This document shows, in pieces, positions 34,262 to 41,707 of a stretch of 41,707 nt of DNA. The first letter of the stretch is position 1. The number at the start of each line of letters is the position of its first letter. The notes below the pieces were generated by a model. The model worked only from the letters and a program-made list of their open reading frames with translations. It searched no databases and was not told where the DNA came from. The stretch comes from Hyphomicrobiales bacterium (GTDB lineage: Bacteria; Pseudomonadota; Alphaproteobacteria; Rhizobiales; Rhodomicrobiaceae): positions 1-41,707 of the forward strand of contig PMBZ01000129.1 in assembly GCA_003153975.1 (NCBI GenBank), given 5' to 3'. Both the position numbers and the translations under genes were made by a program.

Positions 34262-34408
34262 TCAGAAAGTCTTTTTCTTACCGCCCGCATTCGGGGTCGA
34301 GTTTGTCTTTGTCAGATTTGGTGCGAAAGACGCAGCCACCGATTCTTTGGGCTTCACCGCTTTAGGCTTTTTGGCTTCGCGGTTGCTTCGCTTTTGGCCT
34401 TTTGACAT
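34262..34408 (-). CDS. Small basic conserved protein (MSKGQKRSNREAKKPK type)
   Basis: A 48-residue, very basic, low-complexity protein starting MSKGQKRSNREAKKPKAVKP and ending in Gly/Lys repeats. Short proteins with this N-terminus are conserved as hypotheticals in many alphaproteobacteria. ATG 34408 was chosen over an upstream in-frame start because family sequence begins there and AGGAA precedes it. It is probably nucleic-acid or ribosome associated judging by charge, which is inference only. Confidence 0.7.
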   Translation of the reverse strand: MSKGQKRSNREAKKPKAVKPKESVAASFAPNLTKTNSTPNAGGKKKTF

Positions 34409-34494
34409 GGCGTTTCCTGGTTGGTGAGATTGGTTCGAATTTCGGAGTGCGGGTAACAACGCGCCGGGTCAGTGGCGCCCGCGAAGTCCGCAGT

Positions 34495-34692
34495 CTATTG
34501 CTGGGGCGTCAAATCGCTTTCGGTAACGACACGCTCGTGCCGTTCCTCAGCATTTTTTATGCGGTAACGCGGCTCAACTTGAAAACCGGACGCCGGCATA
34601 AGGTGACGAACCTCGCAATTTCCCGAAATTGCATTTTGTATACTGCTTGGAGCGAAATGGACTATTTGACCGACGGCGAATTTGTGAGACAA
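34495..34692 (-). CDS. Small conserved hypothetical protein with TTG start
   Basis: A 65-residue cytoplasmic protein: (M)SHKFAVGQIVHFAPSSI, then GNCEVRHLMPASGFQVEPRY, then RIKNAEERHERVVTESDL. The FAVGQIV...Y/CRIK...ERVV-ESDL pattern matches a small family that I know from rhizobia and relatives, function unknown. The start is decided by the ribosome site: GGAGGAGG lies 5 bases before the TTG at 34692, and upstream in-frame ATGs add unconserved sequence. Confidence 0.7.
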   Translation of the reverse strand: MSHKFAVGQIVHFAPSSIQNAISGNCEVRHLMPASGFQVEPRYRIKNAEERHERVVTESDLTPQQ

Positions 34693-35529
34693 ATCTGCCT
34701 CCTCCAGGCTGGAGTTAAACGAGATGTTCCGCGATAGAAGCTTTGGTACCGCGAAACCGGCTGATGTCTGTCCGGGACGAAAAACAGGCGGCAATCGTAC
34801 CGCCATCCGCAAACTCCTTTCTTGAGACTGGAATAAATATGTTTCAAGAAATGAATAGTTCTTGCTGGAATTTGACATATTTCAATTTGCTCATCGAACG
34901 TATATCGGGAGAGCGTCTCGATAGGGCAAGCGTCGATTAGAAAAATATTTTCAAGCCAATTCAGGTGCTAAAGCACAAAAAAGTACCATCGGGAGCTACC
35001 TAATGCCAAGAGCCGCAGGTGGAACCTGTCCATGGGTGGAAACGCCCGGCAAACCAGATAACCAAGAGAACGCAATATTTTCCGGCGCGCCCGCGCCGTT
35101 TCAACACGCAGGGCCATTATCGCGGGGTGACGGCACCTTCACGATATATTACTGACATTGCGTTTCCATGCAATGAATAAAGTTGCAAATAGTGCTTGTA
35201 TTTTATCGGCGCCGGGCCACATTAACCGAACCACGTATAGAAATAATCGACGATACGCAAACAATATTATCTTTTGCAATCGAGATTGCGCCCTCGCACA
35301 GCTTAGCTGCGCAAGTAAAAACTCGCGCTTGCAGGGATTTTGTACGGCGTGAACAGCTAGCCCGTGTGTCCTACAAATTTGGCGGCTTTTGCCTGGAGCG
35401 GCCTGTGTCACCGGAACGGTGAAATCAGGTTATCTGCCCGGGCGCCTCAGGCCGCAAGCTCGCCCATAACGGCCGGGTCTTCGATCTCAGGCTATTGGGG
35501 AAGGAGCGCTCGCAAACCAGGAGAAAAAC
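34693..35529. other. AT-rich intergenic region before manA
   Basis: 837 bases, clearly A/T-richer than the flanks over about 34830-35300. It contains one possible small gene (35003-35155) and two adjacent short hairpins, CAGGT-GGA-ACCTG (35015-35027) and GGGTG...CGCCC (35034-35048), both inside that frame. Promoters for manA and for the minus-strand small gene must lie here. Nothing else is supported. Confidence 0.5.
35003..35155 (+). CDS. Possible 50-residue small protein
   Basis: A 50-codon frame starting MPRAAGGTCPWVETPGKPDN and ending in FTIYY. The ATG has GGGAG 8 bases upstream, a decent ribosome site. The sequence is Pro/Gly-rich with one Cys and no hydrophobic segment. Codon use is not clearly that of a gene, and two short hairpins lie inside it, so this may instead be structured non-coding DNA. 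Not recognised. Confidence 0.25.
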   Translation: MPRAAGGTCPWVETPGKPDNQENAIFSGAPAPFQHAGPLSRGDGTFTIYY

Positions 35530-36489
35530 GTGACGATCGAACATGCCCGCATGCAGGTCGTACACAAACCCTGGGGAAGCACCGATCTCCAGCCTTGGAG
35601 CGAGCTTGAGGGCGACGGCATCCCGATAGGCGAACTGTGGTTTCAACGTGCCGATCCGGCCGCGCCATCCCCCGCATTGCTGCTCAAGCTGCTGTTCACG
35701 AACGAGACGCTCTCCATCCAGGTTCACCCGGACGACGCTTTCGCGCAGTCAATCGGCATGGCGCACGGCAAGACCGAGGCTTGGTATATTCTTTCCGCGA
35801 CGCCCGGCGCCGAAGTTGCCGTCGGACTGAAGGGGCAGCTTAGCGCCGCGCAATTGCGAGCGTCCATCGAGGACGGGTCGATTGCAGATCTGGTTCAATG
35901 GCACTTGGTCCAGCAGGACGATGCCGTTTTTGTCCCCGCCGGCACAATTCACGCCATCGGCCCCGGACTGGTGATTGCCGAGATCCAGCAGCGAAGCGAC
36001 GCTACCTTCCGTCTTTTCGATTATGGCCGCCAGCGCGAGGTTCACGCCGGTAACGCTGTGGCGGCCGCACATGCAGGGCCGGCAGAATGCCAATCCATTC
36101 AAAGACGCCTCACCGATGCCAGAACCCTGCTGGTCGCCAGCCCGCATTTCGTACTTGAGCGGATCGACCTCTTATCGAAATCGAACTGGGAGCTTCACGC
36201 CCGGCACGAGACGTGGCTCCTTGTCCTTGAAGGCCACGCCAGGATCGGGCTGATGAATACATTCGCCGGCGAAGCGATGTTCCTGGAAGCGGAGGACACC
36301 AGCATCGAGGTTGGTGCCGAAGGCCTGAAGGGACTGTTGGCCTATTTGGCCACCGAGCCCAGTACCAGCCTTTTGCAAGGCTGGGAAAGACATCAAGGGA
36401 GTTCTCCGGCACACCGTTTTTCGCAGCCTCCCCTTCTTCACCGGACAATAGCGGCTCCGCCGGTCCGCTCAACGGAGGCCCGGCCATGA
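35530..36489 (+). CDS. manA: Class I mannose-6-phosphate isomerase
   Basis: A 319-residue zinc enzyme interconverting fructose-6-phosphate and mannose-6-phosphate, the entry to GDP-mannose and mannosides. Metal ligands are seen in order: QVHPDD (Q64, H66), GKTEAWYIL (E83) and VPAGTIHAIG (H141). The start KPWGSTDLQPW matches the short bacterial ManA form. The GTG at 35530 was chosen because AGGAG lies about 7 bases upstream; ATG 35551 would shorten it by seven residues. Its stop overlaps the next glycosyltransferase gene (ATGA), so mannose supply and glycan assembly are co-expressed. Confidence 0.92.
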   Translation: MTIEHARMQVVHKPWGSTDLQPWSELEGDGIPIGELWFQRADPAAPSPALLLKLLFTNETLSIQVHPDDAFAQSIGMAHGKTEAWYILSATPGAEVAVGLKGQLSAAQLRASIEDGSIADLVQWHLVQQDDAVFVPAGTIHAIGPGLVIAEIQQRSDATFRLFDYGRQREVHAGNAVAAAHAGPAECQSIQRRLTDARTLLVASPHFVLERIDLLSKSNWELHARHETWLLVLEGHARIGLMNTFAGEAMFLEAEDTSIEVGAEGLKGLLAYLATEPSTSLLQGWERHQGSSPAHRFSQPPLLHRTIAAPPVRSTEARP

Positions 36490-38780
36490 CCCAGCTCAGC
36501 CGCATAGCATTCATCGGGAATTCACTGCCGCGCCACTGCGGGATCGCCACCTTCACGACCGATCTGCAACAGGCGATTGCGGCGTCCAGCGCGGACGTGG
36601 AAACCTGCATAGTGGCGATGACCGACAACGGTAACGCCTACGACTACCCTTCCGCCGTCCACCATCAGATCAGGGACGAAAAGATCGAGGATTACGTGCG
36701 CGCGGCCGGTTTCCTGAACGCGGGCCGGTTCGACGCCGTTTCCCTCCAGCACGAATTTGGGATTTTCGGCGGTGAGGCAGGCAGCCACATCATGGCGCTG
36801 CTTTCGCGGCTGACCATGCCGGTCATCACGACGCTGCATACGGTTCTCGCCGAGCCGGCACCGGCATACCGCGATGTTCTGGACCGGGTTGTGGATGCGT
36901 CGTCGCGAATCGTCGTGATGGCGGAGAAAGGCCGCAAGCTGCTACGCGCCGTATACCAAGTACCGGCGGAGAAGATTGAGGTCATACCGCACGGTATTCC
37001 CGGCTTTGCGTTCATCGAGCCTGACCAGGCGAAGGCCAGATTCGGCTTCAGCGGCAAGCCGGTCATCCTGACGTTCGGCCTTCTTTCTCCCAGCAAGGGC
37101 ATTGAAGTCATGATCGACGCGATGCCCTCGATCCTGAAGAGCAGCCCCGATGCGGTGTATATCGTTCTGGGGGCGACGCACCCCCATCTCGTCCGGGATC
37201 AGGGCGAGGTCTACCGCGAGAGCCTCGTTGCGCGTGTTCGCGAACTCGGTATCGAGAACCACGTCGTATTCCTCGATCAATTCGTCGATAAACCGACGCT
37301 GCTCGCCTACATCTCGATGTGCGACGTCTACGTCACGCCATATCTCAACGAGGCGCAGATGACGTCGGGCACATTGGCCTACAGCTTCGGGCTGGGAAAG
37401 GCGGTCGTCTCGACGCCCTATTGGCACGCGCGGGAATTGCTGGCCGGCGGACATGGCATACTGGTTCCATTCGGCGACGCCGCCGCCATCGGTAGCGAGA
37501 TCGCGGCATTGCTAACCAGCGATACCCGGCGGCAGGCCATGCGCGAACGCGCCTATGCGAGCAGCCGCTCGATGACATGGGAGCGAAACGCAGAGCGCCA
37601 CCTTGCCGCGTTCGAAAGCGGGCGGCGGGCGCACCGGCCGCGGGCGATCTTGCGGACCGGCCAAAGCGTGCCCCCTCGCGGCGGCCACGCTGCGCCAGAG
37701 ATGCGCATCGGCCATTTTCTGTCCATGTGCGACGGCACCGGGCTCTTCCAGCACGCGGTCCATTGCGTGCCTGACCGTTCCCACGGCTATTGCGTCGATG
37801 ACAATGCCCGGGCGCTGCTATTGGCTTGCGCGCTTAACAATCCAAGTGAGGAACGCCTGCCGGAAGCATTGACGGCCCGGCTGGCGGGGTTCGTCCAGCA
37901 TGCCTGGAATCCAGACACGAGGCGGTTTCGCAACTTCATGAGCTTCGACCGGCGTTGGCTCGAAGACCGCGGCTCGGAGGACAGCCACGGGCGAACTCTT
38001 TGGGCCTTGGGCGAGTGCGCACGCAGCGACGCCAGTGCATCGCGAAGGCGCTGGTCCGCCTCCCTGTTCGCCGAAGCACTGCCGGCTGTGGAGGCATTTC
38101 GCTCACCACGCGCTTGGGCTTTTACTTTGCTCGGGTTGGATGCCTATTGCGAAGCCGTTCCAAGCGACTCCCTTGCCGGACGCATCCGTCATCTTCTGGC
38201 TGACAGGTTGATTTCCATGATGCGGGTGGTGGAGACGAGGGACTGGGTATGGTTCGAGGATGGACTTGCCTACGACAACGCCCGTTTGCCCCAGTCCCTG
38301 ATCGTTACGGGGATTTCCACAGGGGTACCCGATTACGTCGATGCCGGATTGCGATCCTTGCGCTGGCTCATGACGATACAAAGAGCGCCATCGGGCTGTT
38401 TCAGACCTGTCGGCTCGGATAGCTTCGGCCACAAGCGGAAGCAGCCAAAGCCGTTCGATCAGCAGCCTTTGGAGGCCACGGCGACAATCTCAGCCTGCCT
38501 TGCGGCTTGGCGTGCGGACGGCAATCCCGAATGGAAGGCAGGTGCCGCGCGCGCATTCGCATGGTTCCTCGGCAACAACGATCTCTCGATGTCTCTAGCC
38601 GATCTGGAGACGGGGAGCTGCCGGGATGGGCTGCATTGCGACCGGCCGAACGAGAACAGAGGCGGCGAATCCACCGTGTCCTATCTACTCAGCCTCGCGG
38701 AGATCCGCCAGCTTGCGCGCGCCAGTGGGGATCGTGCGAACCTCGTACCATTTCCGGAGTTGCGCGTGCAAATTTCCTAA
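36486..38780 (+). CDS. GT4 glycosyltransferase fused to an (alpha/alpha)-barrel-like C-terminal domain
   Basis: A 764-residue two-domain protein. Residues 1 to about 385 are a GT-B family 4 transferase: NSLPRHCGIATFTTDL at the start, LQHEFGIFGGEAG, nucleotide-sugar region ILTFGLLSPSKGIEVMIDA and MTSGTLAYSFGLGKAVVSTP near the donor site. From about 400 to the end is a second domain with HGYCVDDNARALLLA, LEDRGSEDSHGRTLWALGE and QPLEATATISACLAAW, resembling an (alpha/alpha)6 glycosidase-like fold. Similar fusions occur next to GH130 genes in other bacteria. The donor may be GDP-mannose given manA beside it, but the sugar is not proven. Translation is coupled to manA. Confidence 0.85.
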   Translation: MTQLSRIAFIGNSLPRHCGIATFTTDLQQAIAASSADVETCIVAMTDNGNAYDYPSAVHHQIRDEKIEDYVRAAGFLNAGRFDAVSLQHEFGIFGGEAGSHIMALLSRLTMPVITTLHTVLAEPAPAYRDVLDRVVDASSRIVVMAEKGRKLLRAVYQVPAEKIEVIPHGIPGFAFIEPDQAKARFGFSGKPVILTFGLLSPSKGIEVMIDAMPSILKSSPDAVYIVLGATHPHLVRDQGEVYRESLVARVRELGIENHVVFLDQFVDKPTLLAYISMCDVYVTPYLNEAQMTSGTLAYSFGLGKAVVSTPYWHARELLAGGHGILVPFGDAAAIGSEIAALLTSDTRRQAMRERAYASSRSMTWERNAERHLAAFESGRRAHRPRAILRTGQSVPPRGGHAAPEMRIGHFLSMCDGTGLFQHAVHCVPDRSHGYCVDDNARALLLACALNNPSEERLPEALTARLAGFVQHAWNPDTRRFRNFMSFDRRWLEDRGSEDSHGRTLWALGECARSDASASRRRWSASLFAEALPAVEAFRSPRAWAFTLLGLDAYCEAVPSDSLAGRIRHLLADRLISMMRVVETRDWVWFEDGLAYDNARLPQSLIVTGISTGVPDYVDAGLRSLRWLMTIQRAPSGCFRPVGSDSFGHKRKQPKPFDQQPLEATATISACLAAWRADGNPEWKAGAARAFAWFLGNNDLSMSLADLETGSCRDGLHCDRPNENRGGESTVSYLLSLAEIRQLARASGDRANLVPFPELRVQIS

Positions 38781-38836
38781 GTGCCCATTCAAACCGGCCG
38801 TCCCGAAGCGCCAGGACGGCTAAAATCGAGGGTATT

Positions 38837-40138
38837 GTGCCAAAAGCCACTTTCCTGAACCGTCAGGCTCTCTATCTGCGCCCCGATCCGGCCAGGGTCG
38901 TCGTGCGCCCGTTCAAGCCGGCGACCGAACCGCGGGATCTCAACCCCGCCGACAAGAGGCGGGCGAACCATATCGTCGACCGCGTTCTAGGGCTTGATCC
39001 CGAGACGGCGCGCAGTCAACTTGCTGAAATTCTAGAGAATTTTCAAGGCCGGCACCGCCACCTGCTAAGAACGTTCGAGGCGCGTGCCGGCGAAATGGAA
39101 GACGCCTTTGCCACGCATGCCGATTTCACCAAGATACAGCGTCAACTGGTCGGTGCTTATTTCGTGCATGAATATTCCTTTGAAGCATCGGCATTATTCA
39201 ATCCGAGCATTGTCGCGCATCCCGATCAGTCCGGCGCGCCGGAAGGCGGGCTCCGCTTCATCCTAAGCCTTCGCGCTGTGGGTGAAGGGCATATTTCATC
39301 GCTGACGTTTCGATCCGGGTCCATTGCGGCCGACGGCAGCGTAAGCGTCGATCCGAGCGCCCGTCTTGCCTCAATTCCCAAAGTGCGAAGCCGGGTCTCG
39401 CGTCCGGATGGGGAAGATGTCGAGGTGGTCTTCGAGCCGGACGAGGATATCAGCGAGCGAGTGATCTTTCCGGTTACCGCATCCCAGTCGAACGGGATTG
39501 AGGATGCCCGCTTCGTGGAATTCAACGATAACGGGCGGAAAATATTCTATGCAACATACACCGCCTACACCGGCTTGGCGATACGATCCGAGTTGATCGA
39601 AACCACCGACTTCATTTCTTTCAAGATGTCGCCTTTGAAGGGGTCTGCCGCGCGGAACAAGGGCATGGCCTTGTTCCCCCGTAAGATTAACGGCAAATAT
39701 GCCATGATCGCCCGCCAGGACAACGAGAACCTTTACCTTATCTATTCGGACGATATGGAAACCTGGGACGGCGGCCAAGCCATTTTGAAGCCGGAGTTCC
39801 CGTGGGAATTCGTGCAGATCGGCAATTGCGGTGCGCCGATCGAACTAGACGAAGGCTGGCTGCTGCTCACCCATGGCGTCGGTCCGGTCCGGAAATATTC
39901 GATCGGAGCGGCTCTCCTCGACAAGCGCGATCCATCCAAGGTTCTCGCGCGATCCGCTGAGCCGCTGGTGCGGCCCGATCCATCCGAGCGCGAGGGATAC
40001 GTCCCCAACGTCGTTTACACATGTGGAGCCATGCGGCACAATGGCCAGATCGTCCTGCCATACGCGGTCTCCGACACCTTCTCGAATTTCGCGACAATCA
40101 AGATCGCCGCACTGCTGCAGAACATGGCAAAAAGCTAA
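38837..40138 (+). CDS. GH130-family mannoside phosphorylase-like protein
   Basis: A 433-residue five-bladed beta-propeller enzyme of the GH130 type. GH130 members phosphorolyse beta-mannosides to mannose-1-phosphate. Visible signatures are FNPSIV (122-126), the catalytic-region motif GIEDARFVEF (E222, D223), YATYTAYTG, KGMALFPRKINGKYAMIARQD and the substrate-pocket NCGAPIELDEGWLLLTHGV. Length is slightly above the family's usual size because of an N-terminal helical extension of about 100 residues. The GTG start at 38837 has a GAGGG site close upstream; the open frame extends further back into the preceding gene without family sequence. It ends at a strong hairpin. Confidence 0.88.
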   Translation: MPKATFLNRQALYLRPDPARVVVRPFKPATEPRDLNPADKRRANHIVDRVLGLDPETARSQLAEILENFQGRHRHLLRTFEARAGEMEDAFATHADFTKIQRQLVGAYFVHEYSFEASALFNPSIVAHPDQSGAPEGGLRFILSLRAVGEGHISSLTFRSGSIAADGSVSVDPSARLASIPKVRSRVSRPDGEDVEVVFEPDEDISERVIFPVTASQSNGIEDARFVEFNDNGRKIFYATYTAYTGLAIRSELIETTDFISFKMSPLKGSAARNKGMALFPRKINGKYAMIARQDNENLYLIYSDDMETWDGGQAILKPEFPWEFVQIGNCGAPIELDEGWLLLTHGVGPVRKYSIGAALLDKRDPSKVLARSAEPLVRPDPSEREGYVPNVVYTCGAMRHNGQIVLPYAVSDTFSNFATIKIAALLQNMAKS

Positions 40139-40152
40139 GACTTCCGAAGCAG

Positions 40153-40176
40153 CCTCTCAGCCGGTTTGCTGAGGGG
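40153..40176 (+). terminator. Hairpin terminator after the GH130 gene
   Basis: CCTCTCAGC-CGGTTT-GCTGAGGGG gives a 9-bp stem (one G-T pair) with a 6-base loop, 14 bases after the stop codon. No T-run follows, so it may act with Rho or as a stabiliser. It closes the manA - GT4 - GH130 unit. Confidence 0.65.
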
Positions 40177-40407
40177 GCTTAGACCAGCTCGATCCTGGCG
40201 CCGCCTTGGGTGCCTCGGAATATTGCAGGCTGCAAGCCACCGCAACCCGCGCGCTTCTGCTCGAAGGGCTGGAGCTGAGCGTAAGCGAGCATTAGCGCCG
40301 CCCGCCAGAGTTCAACCCGCCGCCATCGACCGCCAGCCGGGCGGGGTTGCGAGAAGCGCGCGGGATGACACGCTGCCCGGAAACAGCGTTCGATTTATCG
40401 GCAAATT

Positions 40408-40432
40408 GGAACTAACCATTCCGGCTTGCGTT
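40408..40432 (+). promoter_or_regulatory. Possible EcfG (general stress sigma factor) promoter
   Basis: GGAAC (40408-40412), 16 bases, CGTT (40429-40432): the alphaproteobacterial EcfG consensus with an allowed spacer. Transcription would start about 115 bases before sdhC. Nine fixed bases with two spacers could occur about once by chance in a window of this size, so this is tentative. Confidence 0.35.
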
Positions 40433-40530
40433 GAAAATGGCTAAAGCACCTTCGCCTTATTACGTATGCCTCGGTCAACCGGATTGTTATTGAAGCCCCT
40501 GCTGCACTGCGGTAAGAAACGTTAAATCCA

Positions 40531-40542
40531 ACTGCATGCAGT
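40531..40542. promoter_or_regulatory. 12-bp palindrome near the sdhC start
   Basis: ACTGCATGCAGT is a perfect dyad 18 bases before the sdhC ATG, just upstream of the GAGGG ribosome site. A position in the 5' leader fits an operator for a dimeric regulator or a small translation-blocking hairpin. The binding protein is unknown. Confidence 0.35.
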
Positions 40543-40560
40543 GTTAAGAGGGATTGAATA

Positions 40561-40995
40561 ATGGCGAACGCGAAGCAGAACGCGGCGGGGCCAGGTTCCC
40601 GGCCCATGGCGCGGCCTCTCTCTCCCCACCTGTCGATTTTCCGGCCCTACGCGAACATGACGATGTCGATCCTGCATCGCATGACCGGCGCGGCCAACTA
40701 CTTCGGCAGCGTGCTCCTGGCGGCATGGCTCCTCGCGGCAGCCACCAGCGATGCCTGGTTCAATACGGTGAACGGACTTCTGGCCACGCCCATCGGGCTG
40801 ATCGTGCTATTCGGTTTTAGCTGGTCTGTCATGCACCATCTCTTGGGCGGCGTCCGGCACTTCATCTGGGACACGATCCACGGTTTCGGCAAAGGCAGCG
40901 TGAAGCTGCTTTCCTGGCTGAGCATTATCCTTTCTCTGGCGATTACCGCCGCGATCTGGATGATTGCCGTCTCATACTGGGGGAAACTCATATGA
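40561..40995 (+). CDS. sdhC: Succinate dehydrogenase cytochrome b556 subunit SdhC
   Basis: A 144-residue membrane anchor of complex II with three transmembrane helices. The family signature RPLSPHLSIFRPYANMTMSI followed by LHRMTG (S36, H39, R40) forms part of the quinone site; H93 in MHHLLGGVRHF is the likely heme ligand. It has an ATG with GAGGG upstream and overlaps sdhD by 4 bases. Confidence 0.96.
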   Translation: MANAKQNAAGPGSRPMARPLSPHLSIFRPYANMTMSILHRMTGAANYFGSVLLAAWLLAAATSDAWFNTVNGLLATPIGLIVLFGFSWSVMHHLLGGVRHFIWDTIHGFGKGSVKLLSWLSIILSLAITAAIWMIAVSYWGKLI

Positions 40996-41375
40996 CAGCT
41001 TTGCGCACTCCCCTTAAAATGGTCCGCGGCCTGGGCTCGGCCAAAAGCGGGACGGACCACTTCGTTTTACAGCGCGTCACGGGCGCCGCGAACATGGTGC
41101 TGACCGCGTTCCTGGTCTACGCGGCGCTGCACCTCGTTGGCGCCTCCCGCGCCGAGGTCAAGGAGTTCTTCTCCCAGCCATGGGCGGCCATCCTGGGTAT
41201 CCTGTTTGCGCTCTCCGCCAGCATCCACATGCGGACCGGAATGCAGGTGATCATCGAGGACTATGTCCATGGCGGCGGCAAGGTGCTGATCCTGCTCTTG
41301 CTCAACACGTTCTTCTCCCTCTCCGTTGGCGCGGCCATTTTCCTCGCCGTGATCAAGCTTTTTATCGGGGTTTAG
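40992..41375 (+). CDS. sdhD: Succinate dehydrogenase membrane anchor subunit SdhD
   Basis: A 127-residue hydrophobic subunit with three transmembrane helices. HFVLQRVTGAANMVLTAFLV starts the first helix and SIHMRTGMQVIIEDYVHG (H79) carries the expected heme-side histidine and quinone-site residues. It anchors SdhAB with SdhC. ATGA overlap with sdhC; sdhA begins 3 bases after its stop, so the genes are one operon. Confidence 0.95.
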   Translation: MTALRTPLKMVRGLGSAKSGTDHFVLQRVTGAANMVLTAFLVYAALHLVGASRAEVKEFFSQPWAAILGILFALSASIHMRTGMQVIIEDYVHGGGKVLILLLLNTFFSLSVGAAIFLAVIKLFIGV

Positions 41376-41378
41376 CTG

Positions 41379-41707
41379 ATGCCTGACCGTGCAAAACCGC
41401 GCCACACAAGCGCCGGGGTGCTTCCCGTTTTCAACGCCGGCGGCAGGGCCTACCCCTTCATCGACCACATCTTCGACGTGGTTGTGGTGGGAGCTGGCGG
41501 CGCGGGCCTGCGCGCCACGCTCGGCTGTGCCGAGGCAGGCCTCAAGACAGCCTGCATCACCAAGGTGTTCCCGACCCGCTCGCATACGGTCGCGGCGCAG
41601 GGCGGCATCGCCGCCGCACTCGGCAATATGGGCCGCGACGATTGGCGCTGGCATATGTACGACACCGTGAAGGGCTCGGACTGGCTCGGCGACCAGGACG
41701 CCATCGA
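41379..41707 (+). CDS. sdhA: Succinate dehydrogenase flavoprotein subunit SdhA, N-terminal part (3' truncated)
   Basis: About 109 residues before the window ends. The FAD-binding dinucleotide fold is clear ([20 protein letters not shown]), followed by [18 protein letters not shown], whose His carries the covalent flavin in this family, and [21 protein letters not shown]. It oxidises succinate to fumarate in the TCA cycle. The start has no strong ribosome site and probably relies on coupling to sdhD. Confidence 0.96.
   Translation, partial: MPDRAKPRHTSAGVLPVFNAGGRAYPFIDHIFDVVVVGAGGAGLRATLGCAEAGLKTACITKVFPTRSHTVAAQGGIAAALGNMGRDDWRWHMYDTVKGSDWLGDQDAI

Larger units (their letters stand above)
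40139..40560. other. Intergenic region GH130 gene / sdhC
   Basis: 422 bases. Apart from the terminator hairpin, the possible EcfG-type promoter and the 12-bp palindrome listed separately, nothing coding is supported. It must contain the sdh operon promoter. Confidence 0.5.

Noticed and set aside
34840-34940. Short plus-strand frame beginning MFQEMNSSCW
   Set aside because: 33 codons, weak ribosome site and no family features.

Overview
The window is high-GC alphaproteobacterial DNA, most like a Hyphomicrobiales (Rhizobiales) or related anaerobic or phototrophic lineage. The clues are a degP - response regulator - histidine kinase - glnE block of the kind seen in rhizobia, a phasin-like gene with a TGC-N3-GCA palindrome upstream, small conserved alphaproteobacterial proteins and a possible EcfG-type promoter. 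The species cannot be fixed from the sequence. No rRNA, confident tRNA, CRISPR array or intact insertion sequence was seen.

Layout. 1-5.5 kb: 3' end of clpA, a DUF302 protein, a phasin-like protein, a small secreted Cys/Lys-rich protein, a 2-hydroxychromene-2-carboxylate isomerase-like protein, PdeM and a YafK-type L,D-transpeptidase-fold protein. 5.9-12.6 kb: degP, an OmpR-type two-component pair and glnE, with overlapping ends. 12.7-21.9 kb: a Thauera-type anaerobic benzoyl-CoA module in the order had-oah-dch-bcrC-bcrB-bcrA-bcrD, followed by a tandem GNAT acetyltransferase. This is ATP-driven dearomatisation plus modified beta-oxidation as far as ring cleavage to 3-hydroxypimelyl-CoA. The ligase, ferredoxin, ferredoxin-reducing enzyme and regulator are not in the window. 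21.9-25.3 kb: a tiny membrane protein and polA. 25.3-28.9 kb: an accessory stretch with a hairpin-rich non-coding region, an AT-rich orphan alpha/beta-hydrolase-like gene, a DMT exporter and decayed coding remnants. 28.9-34.1 kb: a giant DUF2339 membrane protein coupled to a DUF3999 protein. 34.2-35.5 kb: two small conserved proteins and an AT-rich gap. 35.5-40.1 kb: manA, a two-domain GT4-type glycosyltransferase and a GH130-type mannoside phosphorylase, apparently one mannose-based glycan module. 40.5 kb to the end: sdhC-sdhD-sdhA', the last cut by the window edge.

How it works together. BcrCBAD reduces benzoyl-CoA to the cyclic diene, Dch hydrates it, Had oxidises it and Oah opens the ring. 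The acids produced would feed beta-oxidation and the TCA cycle, where Sdh acts.

The least ordinary observations are: (i) G/C palindromes placed at three junctions between benzoyl-CoA genes (after oah, bcrC and bcrB) and not noticed elsewhere in the window; (ii) an in-frame 13-codon tandem duplication near the N-terminus of BcrD; (iii) the tandem GNAT protein next to the dearomatising operon; (iv) the hairpin-rich segment after polA with a cobalamin-riboswitch-like core; (v) the mannose/GH130 locus; (vi) an unidentified 5'-truncated coding remnant at 28.2-28.6 kb. All functions are inferred from sequence reading; no database search was run.
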